Shown one piece after another: positions 8,254-17,609 of a stretch of DNA of 34,000 nt (position 1 is the stretch's first letter; the number at the start of each line of letters is the position of its first letter). A model generated the notes under the pieces. It searched no databases. It was not told the DNA's origin and saw nothing but the letters and a program-made list of their open reading frames with translations. The position numbers were made by a program, and so were the translations under genes. The stretch is from Anaerolineaceae bacterium (GTDB taxonomy: Bacteria > Chloroflexota > Anaerolineae > Anaerolineales > Anaerolineaceae), in contig DMDF01000129.1 of the NCBI GenBank assembly GCA_003446605.1, positions 1-34,000 on the forward strand, written 5' to 3'.

Positions 8254-11200
8254 TCCCAATCCGTTTTTCTGAGCTGGAAGGTTATAACAGCATTCTGACT
8301 GCTTTAAAACAAGGTGTCGACCCGGGTCCGCTGGGATTGGTACGACCGATCCGTCTCCCGCTGGCTCTGGCTATCCAACGTGAGCAACAGGTTCCGGTTC
8401 TTTTCATCACCGGGCAGGTCAGCCGTGCACAGGTCTTGCTGGAAGAGATGCGGCTGTGGGATGAACGAGCTCATGGTATGTTCTTCCCCGAACCGGTCCC
8501 GATCTTCTATGAGGCTTCGGATTGGGAGGAAACCACCAGAGCTGGACGCATTGCTGCCTTGAATGCACTTTCGTGCTACTGGATACCCGGGCAGAAACCA
8601 ACTGCAGATCACATCTTTATCATCGCTTCTATAAAAAGTGTCATGGCGCGTACCCTGCCCAGACGGGATTTCATCCTTGCCCGTAAATTATTAAAAATTG
8701 GTGAAAGTCTGGACCTTGAGTGGTTGGTGCAACAATTGGTGCGGTTGGGTTATGAGTTTCACGAAATCGTGACGGGGGTGGGGCAGTTCTCACGCCGCGG
8801 GGGTATTGTGGATATATGGTTGGTGGATCAGGAGCACCCCATCCGCATCGAATTTTTTGGGGATGAGATCGAATCCATCCGTACTTTTGATGAGATCAGC
8901 CAGCGTTCCATCCAATCATTGATGCAGTGTACCCTGGTTCCTGCCAGGGAATTTATCTTACCGGAAGATTGGAAAGCAGAACAGAACATCTATCCTTGCG
9001 AGCGTGATATTGGTTTGCTGCACCCGAACGCGACTTCCATTCTTTCTTATCTCCCGAAGGGGACACTGGTGTTTCTGGATGACAGGGATATTTTGATTAC
9101 CGTTTCGGAGGAAGTAGAGAAGGATTCTCTTGAGCTGCGCCAACAGTTGATCGAGGGAAAAAAGCTACCGCGTTCGTTCCCCTCTCCATATTATTCGTGG
9201 TCCGAATTATATGACCAGATGCTTCCCTTTACCCCGCTCAATATGAGCTTTTCAGGTATGGAAACCAAACAGATGTTTCGCCATGCTATCCAGCCAGCAC
9301 CACGCTTCGGCGGAAAGCTGGATGATCTGATGGATACCATTGCTGATGAGATGGAAGCAGGACATTCTCTTTCCATTGTCAGCCGGCAGACGGAGCGCTT
9401 GCAAAAATTATGGCAGGAACGCTTTGCCGCCCAAACAACAGATTCTTCCAACATTGAATTTATCAATCGGAACCTCTCTTCTGGATGGAAAATTACCTAT
9501 CCGGATCGATCGACGCATACCACCATCAGCGATGAGGAGATTTTCGGCTGGCAGCCCGCCATCCGTAAACGACGGCGCCGGAGCCAGCAGGAACTCATTG
9601 TTTTTGATTTTGGCAGCTTCAAGCCAGGTGATTATGTGGTGCATTTTGAATACGGCATTGCTCTTTTTCAAGGTTTGGTGAAGCGTACCCTGGATGGTGT
9701 GGAAAAGGAATATCTCTTCCTGCAGTATGCGGATGGGGATGAACTGTATGTACCCGTTTATCAGGCAGATCGTGTATCGCTGTATATTGGTCCGGATGCA
9801 CGCCCACCCAAACTTTCATCCCTGGGGAGCCAGACCTGGCAGGGCATGAAGGTGCGCGTGAAGCAGGCTGTGCAGTATGTGGCAAAGGACTTGCTGGAAT
9901 TGTATTCGCACCGCCAATCTGTTGAAGGGTACCCCTTCGCAATGGATAGCGATTGGCAGCGTGAATTGGAAGCCAGCTTTCCGTATGATGAGACCGAAGA
10001 CCAGTTACAGGCGATCGAAGATGTAAAAAGGGATATGGAAAAAGACAGACCGATGGATCGACTGTTGTGCGGTGATGTGGGCTATGGAAAAACAGAAGTG
10101 GCAGTGCGGGCTGCTTTTAAGGCAGCCATGGATGGGAAACAAGTTGCCATGTTGGTGCCTACCACTGTATTGACACAACAACACTATGAAACTTTCAAAC
10201 AACGTCTGGCACCTTTCCCCGTGAATGTGGAGATGCTTTCGCGTTTTCGCACGGATGCAGAGCAGCAGGATATTTTACTCTCACTGGCAGCCGGGGAAAT
10301 TGATATCATCATCGGTACCCATCGTCTGCTGCAGAAGGATGTAAAATTCAAAGATTTAGGATTGCTCATCATCGATGAAGAGCAGCGCTTTGGCGTGATG
10401 CATAAGGAATTCTTCAAGAAGATGCGCACCCGCATCGATGTGCTGACGCTGACCGCAACCCCCATCCCTCGTACACTGTATATGGCTCTTTCGGGCATTC
10501 GTGATATTTCGATGATCAACACCGCCCCAACCGATCGTTTGCCCGTTACTACCCATGTGGGTGGATATGACTCGGAGATCGTACGGCGTGCTATCCTGCG
10601 CGAACTGGATCGGGGCGGGCAGGTTTTCTTCGTGCATAATCGTGTGCAAACCATTAATTCCTTTGCCGAACATTTGCGTTCCATCGTTCCCGAAGCACGT
10701 ATTGCAGTAGCGCATGGACAGATGCCCGAACAAAAATTGGCGAATGTGATGCATGAATTTACCCAGCAAAAGGTGGATGTACTGCTTTCCACTTCCATCA
10801 TTGAATCGGGACTGGATATTCCCAATGCTAATACGCTTATTGTGGATCGAGGGGATACCTTTGGGTTGGCACAGCTTTACCAGCTGCGCGGGCGGGTGGG
10901 GCGTGGCACCCAGCGTGCGTATGCTTATTTTTTCTTCAACACGAAGCGCAAACCGACCATCGATGGATTGGAACGTCTGGAGGTGATCGCTGAAAATTCC
11001 CAGCTGGGTTCCGGTTACTCCATTGCCATGCGTGATCTGGAGATGCGCGGTGCAGGAGATTTACTGGGTACGCAACAACATGGGCATATTGCCGCAGTCG
11101 GTTTTTATCTCTACACCCGCCTTCTTTCGGATGCGGTTCGATCACTGAAGGGGGATGATGAAGCAATAACAAAACAGTTGAGCATGTCAGTGGATCAATC

Positions 11201-11639
11201 TGAACTTCGTCCCTTTGTGAGCGTGGAATTGCCTCTACCCATCTCCATCCCAGCGAGTTATATCACGGATGGTAGTGTGCGCCTGGAAATGTATCGCAAG
11301 CTAGCGCGCATCAACTCTGAAACGGGTTTTGAGGATATTCGTGCTGAGTTTCAGGATCGTTTCGGCACACCACCACAGGAAGTGCTGAACCTGGTCTGGC
11401 AGACGGAGATAAAATTAAAAGCAGAACAGGCTGGTTTGTATTCCATCAGTGTGGAATCGAAGCAGCTCATCTTACGCTATCCAGCGCTGGCGGAGGATGT
11501 CAAGCACAGAGCGCTTCGATCTCTGGAACCAGATTGGCGCAGCGGAAAGAATGAATATTATCCGCGTTTCACAATTGAAGATGGTAACTGGAAGGAAAAG
11601 CTGCTGCTGGCGCTGGAAAAATTGAGTGGAAAAACCTAA
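8250..11639 (+). CDS. mfd: Transcription-repair coupling factor
   Basis: A 1129-residue translocase that removes stalled RNA polymerase and recruits UvrA to the lesion. The UvrB-homology region includes FSRRGGIVDIW near residue 175. The RNA-polymerase-interacting domain starts near 455 with FKPGDYVVHFEYGIALFQG. The RecG-like motor follows, with Walker A GDVGYGKTE (about 606), the DEEQ box in IIDEEQRFGVMH (about 708), TATPIPRTL, SIIESGLDIPNANT and QLYQLRGRVGR. The TRG segment and the C-terminal UvrA-inhibitory domain close the protein. The length is normal. The start overlaps the pth stop, and uvrB follows 13 bases after the end, which groups excision-repair functions in one likely transcript. 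Confidence 0.97.
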   Translation: MIPIRFSELEGYNSILTALKQGVDPGPLGLVRPIRLPLALAIQREQQVPVLFITGQVSRAQVLLEEMRLWDERAHGMFFPEPVPIFYEASDWEETTRAGRIAALNALSCYWIPGQKPTADHIFIIASIKSVMARTLPRRDFILARKLLKIGESLDLEWLVQQLVRLGYEFHEIVTGVGQFSRRGGIVDIWLVDQEHPIRIEFFGDEIESIRTFDEISQRSIQSLMQCTLVPAREFILPEDWKAEQNIYPCERDIGLLHPNATSILSYLPKGTLVFLDDRDILITVSEEVEKDSLELRQQLIEGKKLPRSFPSPYYSWSELYDQMLPFTPLNMSFSGMETKQMFRHAIQPAPRFGGKLDDLMDTIADEMEAGHSLSIVSRQTERLQKLWQERFAAQTTDSSNIEFINRNLSSGWKITYPDRSTHTTISDEEIFGWQPAIRKRRRRSQQELIVFDFGSFKPGDYVVHFEYGIALFQGLVKRTLDGVEKEYLFLQYADGDELYVPVYQADRVSLYIGPDARPPKLSSLGSQTWQGMKVRVKQAVQYVAKDLLELYSHRQSVEGYPFAMDSDWQRELEASFPYDETEDQLQAIEDVKRDMEKDRPMDRLLCGDVGYGKTEVAVRAAFKAAMDGKQVAMLVPTTVLTQQHYETFKQRLAPFPVNVEMLSRFRTDAEQQDILLSLAAGEIDIIIGTHRLLQKDVKFKDLGLLIIDEEQRFGVMHKEFFKKMRTRIDVLTLTATPIPRTLYMALSGIRDISMINTAPTDRLPVTTHVGGYDSEIVRRAILRELDRGGQVFFVHNRVQTINSFAEHLRSIVPEARIAVAHGQMPEQKLANVMHEFTQQKVDVLLSTSIIESGLDIPNANTLIVDRGDTFGLAQLYQLRGRVGRGTQRAYAYFFFNTKRKPTIDGLERLEVIAENSQLGSGYSIAMRDLEMRGAGDLLGTQQHGHIAAVGFYLYTRLLSDAVRSLKGDDEAITKQLSMSVDQSELRPFVSVELPLPISIPASYITDGSVRLEMYRKLARINSETGFEDIRAEFQDRFGTPPQEVLNLVWQTEIKLKAEQAGLYSISVESKQLILRYPALAEDVKHRALRSLEPDWRSGKNEYYPRFTIEDGNWKEKLLLALEKLSGKT

Positions 11640-11652
11640 AGGAGAGAACTAA

Positions 11653-13707
11653 TTGGAATTCCAACTGAAAGCACCCTATCAACCCATGGGGGATCAACCT
11701 GAAGCAATTGACAAGCTGGTGGAAGGCATCCAGAAGGGTGAAAGACATCAAGTGTTGCTGGGTGCGACTGCTACCGGCAAGACCTTCACCATTGCTAATC
11801 TTATCCAACAGGTGCAGATGCCAGCACTGGTCATGGCGCATAACAAGACCCTGGCTGCGCAACTGTATGCGGAATTCAAGGAGTTCTTCCCGAATAACGC
11901 GGTGGAATATTTTGTATCCTATTACGATTATTACCAACCTGAAGCGTATGTTCCCCAGCACGATCTGTACATTGAGAAAGAAACTGAAATCAATGAGGAG
12001 ATCGAACGGCTGCGCTTAGCTGCCACCACAGCACTGGTATCGCGCAGGGATGTCATCATCGTGGCATCTGTCTCTGCCATTTATGGTTTGGGCAGCCCAG
12101 AAGCCTACCGCAACATCGTCATCCGGCTGGCGGTGGGCGAGATCTACCGCCGCAACGCCCTCTTGCGCCGCTTGATTGAACAACAGTATTCTCGCAATGA
12201 TATGGATTTGCATCCAGGCGTATTCCGTCTGCGAGGTGATACACTGGAAATCTTCCCGGCGTACGAGCGCAAAAAGGTCGTCCGCATCGCATTCTTCGGG
12301 GATGAGGTGGAAAAGATCACCACTCTGAACCCGGTCACCGGAGAAATATTGGAGGAATTGGATTCTGTCGAGATCTACCCCGCCAAGCATTTCATCACCG
12401 AGGATGATCTGTTGAAAAAAGCTCTGGCAGATATCGAAATTGAACTGGGGGAACAGGTGAGCTACTTCCAGATGCACAACAAACTGCTGGAAGCGCAACG
12501 CATCGAACAGCGTACCAATTACGATATGGAAATGCTACGGGAGATCGGTTACTGTTCCGGTATCGAAAATTATTCGCGCCATCTTGATCAACGTTCCGCC
12601 GGGTCGCCGCCCTGGACTCTGATGGATTTCCTACCATCGGATTATCTGCTGATACTGGATGAATCGCACATGACGGTGCCCCAGATCAGGGGCATGTTCA
12701 ACGGGGATCGCTCACGCAAGAGCACTCTGGTGGAATACGGTTTCCGATTACCCTCAGCGCTGGATAATCGCCCGCTGACCTTTGAGGAATTCGAACAAAA
12801 GATGGGCTACACCATTTACACCTCTGCCACACCGGGACCATACGAATTGGGAAAGGTGGATCACGTTATCGATCAGGTTATCCGTCCCACCGGGTTGATC
12901 GATCCGGAGGTGGAAGTACGACCTGTGAAAGGGCAGGTAGATGATCTGGTGCATGAGATCAATCAACGCATTCAGAAGGGAGAACGGGTTTTGGTCACCA
13001 CGCTCACCAAGCGTATGGCTGAAGATCTCTCTGACTACCTGAAAGAGCTGGGTTTGAAAGTAAATTATTTGCATTCAGAAGTGGAAACGCTAGAACGGGT
13101 CAGCATCCTGCGCGATCTGCGCATGGGTGTATTTGACGTGCTGGTAGGCATCAACCTGCTACGTGAAGGGCTTGACCTGCCGGAAGTGTCATTAGTTGCC
13201 ATCCTGGATGCGGACAAACAGGGTTTCTTGCGTAGTGAGACAGCGCTCATCCAAACCATTGGACGAGCAGCGCGTAATGTGCATGGCAAGGTCATCATGT
13301 ACGCTGATAAGATCACAGACGCCATGAAAGCTGCCATCGATGAGACCAACCGCCGTCGCGAAAAGCAAGACCGGTACAATATCAAGCATCACATCGAACC
13401 GCTCTCCATTATCAAAGAGATCTACGATATCACCGAGAGGTTGGGTGGCTATGTTGTGGCAGAGGAAGGTGCTGTCTACCAATCCGGTCCCGATGGTTTG
13501 GCGGGCATCCCCAAAGATGCCTTGAAACAGTTGATCAAAGAAACCGAACAAAAAATGCAGGCGGCTGCCAAAGAGCTTGATTTTGAACGAGCAGCAGTGC
13601 TGCGTGATCAGATTTATGAATTAAAAAGTATCCTGGTGGAAGAATCCGGTGCGGCACCCTGGAAGAAAGCGATGCTGCTTTCGGGTGAAGAAGGATTGGA
13701 GGATTGA
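11653..13707 (+). CDS. uvrB: Excinuclease ABC subunit B
   Basis: The 684-residue helicase-like damage-verification subunit of nucleotide excision repair. It has PYQPMGDQPEAI near the start and Walker A GATATGKTF at about residue 37. The beta-hairpin YYDYYQPEAYVP inserts at the lesion. Helicase motifs include DESHMTVPQIRGMFNGDRSR, ATPGPYE, INLLREGLDLPEVSL and QTIGRAARN, and the C-terminal UVR motif ELDFERAAVLRDQI binds UvrC. The start is a TTG with GGAG about eight bases upstream. Walker A has Ala where most UvrB proteins have Gly (TATGKT rather than TGSGKT or TGTGKT), but it still fits GxxxxGKT. No terminator is visible before the converging acylphosphatase gene three bases away. Confidence 0.97.
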   Translation: MEFQLKAPYQPMGDQPEAIDKLVEGIQKGERHQVLLGATATGKTFTIANLIQQVQMPALVMAHNKTLAAQLYAEFKEFFPNNAVEYFVSYYDYYQPEAYVPQHDLYIEKETEINEEIERLRLAATTALVSRRDVIIVASVSAIYGLGSPEAYRNIVIRLAVGEIYRRNALLRRLIEQQYSRNDMDLHPGVFRLRGDTLEIFPAYERKKVVRIAFFGDEVEKITTLNPVTGEILEELDSVEIYPAKHFITEDDLLKKALADIEIELGEQVSYFQMHNKLLEAQRIEQRTNYDMEMLREIGYCSGIENYSRHLDQRSAGSPPWTLMDFLPSDYLLILDESHMTVPQIRGMFNGDRSRKSTLVEYGFRLPSALDNRPLTFEEFEQKMGYTIYTSATPGPYELGKVDHVIDQVIRPTGLIDPEVEVRPVKGQVDDLVHEINQRIQKGERVLVTTLTKRMAEDLSDYLKELGLKVNYLHSEVETLERVSILRDLRMGVFDVLVGINLLREGLDLPEVSLVAILDADKQGFLRSETALIQTIGRAARNVHGKVIMYADKITDAMKAAIDETNRRREKQDRYNIKHHIEPLSIIKEIYDITERLGGYVVAEEGAVYQSGPDGLAGIPKDALKQLIKETEQKMQAAAKELDFERAAVLRDQIYELKSILVEESGAAPWKKAMLLSGEEGLED

Positions 13708-13710
13708 GCT

Positions 13711-14004
13711 TTAGACGGTTTCCCTGGGATCGAAAGAAGTGAACTCCCCCTGAAAGGGAAGCCATTCCACGTTTACATCTTGCACGGAGGCAGAGGAAGG
13801 ACCACGCTTGAGCTCTTCTAACAGTGCATCCAATGCTTCCCGGTTGCCTTCCGCCAGCACTTCTACATCCCCATTGCTACGGTTGCGCACCCACCCGCAA
13901 ATTTCATGGCTCCAGGCAGCTTGCATGGCAAAGAATCGAAATCCGACCCCCTGTACGCGACCTTTCACAAAGGCATGCATTCGAGCGGGTTGAGGGGAGT
14001 TCAT
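13711..14004 (-). CDS. acyP: Acylphosphatase
   Basis: A 97-residue enzyme that hydrolyses acyl phosphates. It has the complete signature VKGRVQGVGFRFF (about residues 13-25), with the catalytic Arg in GVGFR, followed by GWVRNRSNGDVEVLAEG, which contains the catalytic Asn. AGGAG lies about seven bases before the ATG. It is the last gene of a minus-strand run, rseP then HEAT-repeat protein then acylphosphatase, with 15 bases from the preceding stop. The link to its neighbours is probably only transcriptional. Confidence 0.95.
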   Translation of the reverse strand: MNSPQPARMHAFVKGRVQGVGFRFFAMQAAWSHEICGWVRNRSNGDVEVLAEGNREALDALLEELKRGPSSASVQDVNVEWLPFQGEFTSFDPRETV

Positions 14005-14019
14005 GATAATGCTCCTGCT

Positions 14020-14976
14020 TTATTCAATATCAAATAGATCAAAATCTTCCGAATCCTCGGTAAACTCAAGGTTTTCCAACGCCATATCGAGCACATCCAT
14101 TTGATCTTCATCAATGGCTTCTTGCAGTTCGCGTTCCAATAGCTCGCGTACGCCTTTCCCACCGATCTTTGAGAGCGCCCAGTAGATCTGATAGAGCAGC
14201 TCAATATCCAGATCGCCCTCCTCGAGCAGTTCAACTAACACATCCACTGCTGCAGCTATTTCAAGATCTCCGGCAGCACGAACCGCTTCAATTTGAACCT
14301 CCAGATCGTTGTGTTTGATGTGTTCCAGTACGGTAGCATCCCAGCGGTTATCGAGGGAACGTCCCATGGCAAATAGAGCGCTGGCAATCCAGCGGGTATC
14401 CTCCTGCTGCATGGCTTGTTTGATCAACTGTGGCACGCTGGCATCGCTGGAGTATCCTAGAGATTCAAGGGCTTTGCGCTGGATCTGCCCGGCAGGTTGC
14501 CGTTGTATCACATCCAGTAATTTTGCAACTACCGGGTCTGTTTTCTCACGAGAAATTTCCTCCAGCTCGCCTAGCAGAACGAATTTGCCCAGTGCGGCTG
14601 CTGCAGCAGCACGCACTTCTTCTGCCGGGTCTTCTTCAAGAATTGCCATGAAGGAGTTGATGAGATGGGGATGTTCGCATTCCCATAGTAGCTGGATGGC
14701 TTGCGCGCGTACACCGGGATGGGTATCATGCATGGCAAATTCTGCCAGTCCATCACAGCATACCAGTGTATCCGCTTCCATTAATTCTTCCAGATCTTCC
14801 AGCAGGGTGATCTTGCGGTTGTCAGAGATATTTGTCCAGTACTGTTCTAGAATGCGCAGTGAGGCGCTGTCCATATCTGAAAAGGCACGTAAATGACGGA
14901 GTGAGAATGGCTGTGTCTCATCCGCTAGTTCAACCATCACCTGTTCAAATGGCGTTTCTTGATTTTCGTTTGTCAT
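14020..14976 (-). CDS. HEAT-repeat protein
   Basis: A 318-residue, strongly acidic, all-helical protein built of HEAT-like repeats from about residue 60 to 280. Repeat units show the alternating pattern seen in DTHPGVRAQAIQLLWE, DPAEEVRAAAAAALGK, NDLEVQIEAVRAAGDL and similar. The C-terminus is very acidic (EDSEDFDLFD). There is no signal peptide or membrane helix, so it is probably a cytoplasmic scaffold. Its start overlaps the rseP stop by four bases, a coupling that suggests a shared function at the membrane protease or just a conserved operon. The exact role is unknown. Confidence 0.85.
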   Translation of the reverse strand: MTNENQETPFEQVMVELADETQPFSLRHLRAFSDMDSASLRILEQYWTNISDNRKITLLEDLEELMEADTLVCCDGLAEFAMHDTHPGVRAQAIQLLWECEHPHLINSFMAILEEDPAEEVRAAAAAALGKFVLLGELEEISREKTDPVVAKLLDVIQRQPAGQIQRKALESLGYSSDASVPQLIKQAMQQEDTRWIASALFAMGRSLDNRWDATVLEHIKHNDLEVQIEAVRAAGDLEIAAAVDVLVELLEEGDLDIELLYQIYWALSKIGGKGVRELLERELQEAIDEDQMDVLDMALENLEFTEDSEDFDLFDIE

Positions 14977-16034
14977 TTCGGCAGCACAATGGGGTTCGTG
15001 AAGTCTTTGATGAACACGAACACCATCACTATGATTAATATTGTAAACCCAATTAAATTGACCCAGTTCTCGAACTTTTCCGGGACCCGTTTGCCTGTGA
15101 TCAACTCAGGCAGCAGGAAAAGGATGCGACCACCATCCAGAGCGGGAATAGGGAGCAGGTTGGTATATCCCAGTGAAACGGAAATGACGGCGAAAAACCA
15201 TAGGATATCCAGCACTTCTGTTTTCTGGTCCACTGCGCTGCTTTCGTCGCCCTCACGTACCTGGGCGTACACATCGTAAATACCCTTCGGGCTTAGCAGG
15301 CGTACCTCAGAAGATTGCATTTCACCAGTTGCCAGACGAGATGGCATCTTGATCAATTCCTCACCCTGCGTTTTTGTCATATCAAAGGCAGATTGCACAC
15401 TCTCACCAAAGGTGAGCGGTTGGACGGGGTTGCTCATTACGATCCCAAGTGGTCCCTGGTCGGAGGGATATTCTTCACGGGGGGTGACAAGGATGGTCTG
15501 CTGTTCACCAGCGCGTTTGATCACGATGGTAATTTCTTCACCTAAATTTTCACTCACAATAGTGCTCAAGGTCTGCATGGAATCAATGCTAGTTCCCTCG
15601 ATTTGCATGAGCTGGTCGTCAACTGAAAACCCTGCTGCTGCAGCCGGGGTATTGGGTTCCACATACTGGATGAAAACCTGGTCGCTGACAGCTTTGCCCG
15701 TGTTAGAAAATACGATGGTGAACAGGATGATCCCGACCAGCAGGTTCATCAGTGGTCCTGCCAGCAAGACGGCAAGCCGTTTCCACTTATTTTGCGCATA
15801 GAAGCCATCGGCTTCCTGGGGGTCATTTTCACCCTTGAAACGGACGAAGCCGCCAAAGGGAATGAGATTCAGCGAGTAATCAACGCCGTTCTTGGTAAAT
15901 AATTTGACCAGTCTGGGCGGGTAACCAACTCCGAATTCTTCGATCTTGAACTTAAAGAGCAAGCCAAAAAGGAAGTGCCCGCCTTCATGTAGTAAGATCA
16001 AGCTTCCGAGAGCGATGATGAATTCAAGTAGCAT
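14973..16034 (-). CDS. rseP: Site-2 membrane metalloprotease RseP
   Basis: A 353-residue intramembrane zinc protease of the RseP/S2P family, which cuts membrane-bound anti-sigma factors and similar substrates. The first membrane segment holds the HExxH motif in LLHEGGHFLFG (about 14-24). A PDZ domain spans roughly 115-200, with PNTPAAAAGFSVDDQLM. The third zinc ligand is in LPIPALDGGRILF near residue 290, followed by a last membrane helix. It appears to carry one PDZ domain, like many non-proteobacterial members. It leads the rseP-HEAT-acyP run, and a TATAAT lies about 34 bases upstream. Confidence 0.94.
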   Translation of the reverse strand: MLLEFIIALGSLILLHEGGHFLFGLLFKFKIEEFGVGYPPRLVKLFTKNGVDYSLNLIPFGGFVRFKGENDPQEADGFYAQNKWKRLAVLLAGPLMNLLVGIILFTIVFSNTGKAVSDQVFIQYVEPNTPAAAAGFSVDDQLMQIEGTSIDSMQTLSTIVSENLGEEITIVIKRAGEQQTILVTPREEYPSDQGPLGIVMSNPVQPLTFGESVQSAFDMTKTQGEELIKMPSRLATGEMQSSEVRLLSPKGIYDVYAQVREGDESSAVDQKTEVLDILWFFAVISVSLGYTNLLPIPALDGGRILFLLPELITGKRVPEKFENWVNLIGFTILIIVMVFVFIKDFTNPIVLPK

Positions 16035-16067
16035 ACTAATATCCTATCGGTAATCTATTTGCTGTGT

Positions 16068-16073
16068 ATTATA
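16068..16073 (-). promoter_or_regulatory. Candidate -10 box for the rseP operon
   Basis: A perfect TATAAT is read on the minus strand 33 bases before the rseP ATG, in the 84-base gap after the mevalonate-pathway gene. The -35 is poor. Confidence 0.45.
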
Positions 16074-16118
16074 CCCAGATTGAAATCTGCAATTATTGGA
16101 AAAACATATGAAAGCGGA

Positions 16119-17087
16119 TTACACCAGACGCACCCCATCACCAACGGAGGAGCGATAAATGGACTGAATGCTTTCCATTGATTGCAGTTGGGCTTCCACG
16201 TCATCCGCGTCTTGCTGCGGGCATAGCAGATGCACGTTCGATCCGGCATCAATCGTGTAACAGACCTGCAATCCTTCGGAGCGCCATTTGAGCACTTGCT
16301 GCATGATGGCAATGGTCGCCGGTTCCCAATACAGCAGGCTGGGGGTGGAACTCATCATGACGGCGTGCATCAGATTGCTATCCTGTTCCACGATTTCCGC
16401 AAAAGTGACGAAATCGCGTTGCAGGATGGCGGTACGGCAGATCTGCAGGCGGCGTGGGCAATCCGCTACGCGCGCTTTTTGGATGGGGCTGCTGGCAGCC
16501 AGCGCATGCCCGGCGCTGGAGCCAACCTGTTTGGGAGTGCTGCTGACCACTGCGATCAGATCCACCAGCGCCCAGTGATCGGGAGCAGCGATGCTGTGCG
16601 CATAGGAATCTTCATCGCAAGTGCCCGCCTGCCATTCCACAAAACCGGAAGGGATTGAGCGGCAAGCGGAACCGGAGCCACGCCGCGCCAGACGGGAAAG
16701 GGTGGTTTCATCCAGATCCAATCCGGCAGCCTGGCTGGCAGCCGCTGCCAATGCGGCAAAAGCCGCCGCAGAGGAAGCAATGCCGGTGCTCATCGGGAAA
16801 TTGTTGTTGCTGATGACGATCGCTTTCAGGTGCTGGTCGGGCATTTGTGCGCGGATGATATCTAAAAAGGTAGAAACGCGCTGCAGCACTTCAGGACTGG
16901 CACTCTGCCCATCGATGACCAGGTCATCTTGCTTTAAATCCTCACAAAATTCCACACTGGTGGTGGTGGTAAGGGCTTGCAGGTTCATGGAAAGGGAACC
17001 GTTCATGGGAATGCGCAGCGCATCATCCTGGTTGCCCCAGTATTTGATGAAGGCGATATTTGGGTGGGCGATAGCGGTGGTGTGCAT
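16119..17087 (-). CDS. mvaD: Diphosphomevalonate (or phosphomevalonate) decarboxylase, GHMP family
   Basis: A 322-residue GHMP-kinase-fold enzyme making isopentenyl diphosphate, or isopentenyl phosphate, from a mevalonate phosphate. It has the family opening AHPNIAFIKYWGNQDDALR, the substrate loop PMNGSLSMNL, the phosphate-binding loop PMSTGIASSAAAFAALAAAA, SRLARRGSGSACRSIPSGFV, and near the C-terminus YTIDAGSNVHLLC, which carries the expected Asp. The start is set at the ATG at 17087 because it sits just before the conserved block; a TTG at 17102 is the alternative. It stands alone on the minus strand. In Roseiflexus, another Chloroflexota member, a related enzyme is known to act on phosphomevalonate, so the true substrate here is open. 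Confidence 0.9.
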   Translation of the reverse strand: MHTTAIAHPNIAFIKYWGNQDDALRIPMNGSLSMNLQALTTTTSVEFCEDLKQDDLVIDGQSASPEVLQRVSTFLDIIRAQMPDQHLKAIVISNNNFPMSTGIASSAAAFAALAAAASQAAGLDLDETTLSRLARRGSGSACRSIPSGFVEWQAGTCDEDSYAHSIAAPDHWALVDLIAVVSSTPKQVGSSAGHALAASSPIQKARVADCPRRLQICRTAILQRDFVTFAEIVEQDSNLMHAVMMSSTPSLLYWEPATIAIMQQVLKWRSEGLQVCYTIDAGSNVHLLCPQQDADDVEAQLQSMESIQSIYRSSVGDGVRLV

Positions 17088-17252
17088 ATTATCTAGCACC
17101 AATTTTACTTTGTATCCAACGAATATGAATAACTCCCAATACCTACTCTATGCTTGATGAATTTAGTAAATTCTGTGGTGGTACAAAATAACCACCTGTT
17201 TTGGCAATAAATAGTTTATTGATCTCAACAATTTGCTCGAGCGATGGAACAA

Positions 17253-17429
17253 TTATTCTTTGGCGAGTGTTTGCCACGCTTCCATGTTCTCTTCGAGTAC
17301 TTTTTTAGAAAGCGAAGTCCATTTTGCATTGTGAGACACAGAATTATTCTTTTTATTATGAATTGAATATTGACCACTTACATTTTTTGAAAGTTGGTCA
17401 TTCTTCTTCAGGATATTGTTTTTTGTCAT
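17253..17429 (-). CDS. Small Asn/Lys-rich protein of unknown function (58 residues)
   Basis: A short open frame that is easily missed. The ATG at 17429 is preceded by AAGGAGA about nine bases upstream. The 58 residues start MTKNNILKKNDQLSK and end with KVLEENMEAWQTLAKE before TAA. The first half is basic and polar and probably disordered; the last 20 residues could form an amphipathic helix. There is no signal peptide or membrane segment. It lies in the 520-base gap between the mevalonate-pathway gene and the aminomutase-like cluster, on the same strand as both. I do not recognise the family. The good ribosome site argues for a real gene, but conservation is untested. Confidence 0.45.
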   Translation of the reverse strand: MTKNNILKKNDQLSKNVSGQYSIHNKKNNSVSHNAKWTSLSKKVLEENMEAWQTLAKE

Positions 17430-17609
17430 TCTGTTCTGTCTCCTTTCTATGCAATCAGAGATGAACTAGCCAGGTTATAGTTATATTCGTTAGTCGATTA
17501 TTGTTTCAGGCAGTATATCATGGGTTTGATGTTTTACATACGATATATGTTCAAAAATATTCCATTTTTAAAATCATCGCAGTAAGATCAAAATCACACT
17601 AATCAGTCA
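17430..17609. other. AT-rich gap upstream of the 58-residue gene, with a small inverted repeat
   Basis: No gene is seen. It holds an imperfect palindrome at 17536-17550 (ACATA, five bases, TATGT) whose right part, GATATATGTT, also occurs in the promoter of the PLP-enzyme gene. No clear terminator for the preceding cluster is visible. Confidence 0.4.

Noticed and set aside
10184..10825. A 213-codon minus-strand open frame
   Set aside because: Fully antisense to mfd helicase motifs; a shadow of the strong codon bias of mfd.
14309..14896. A 195-codon plus-strand open frame, Ser/Arg-rich
   Set aside because: Antisense to the HEAT-repeat gene; its composition reflects repeats on the other strand.
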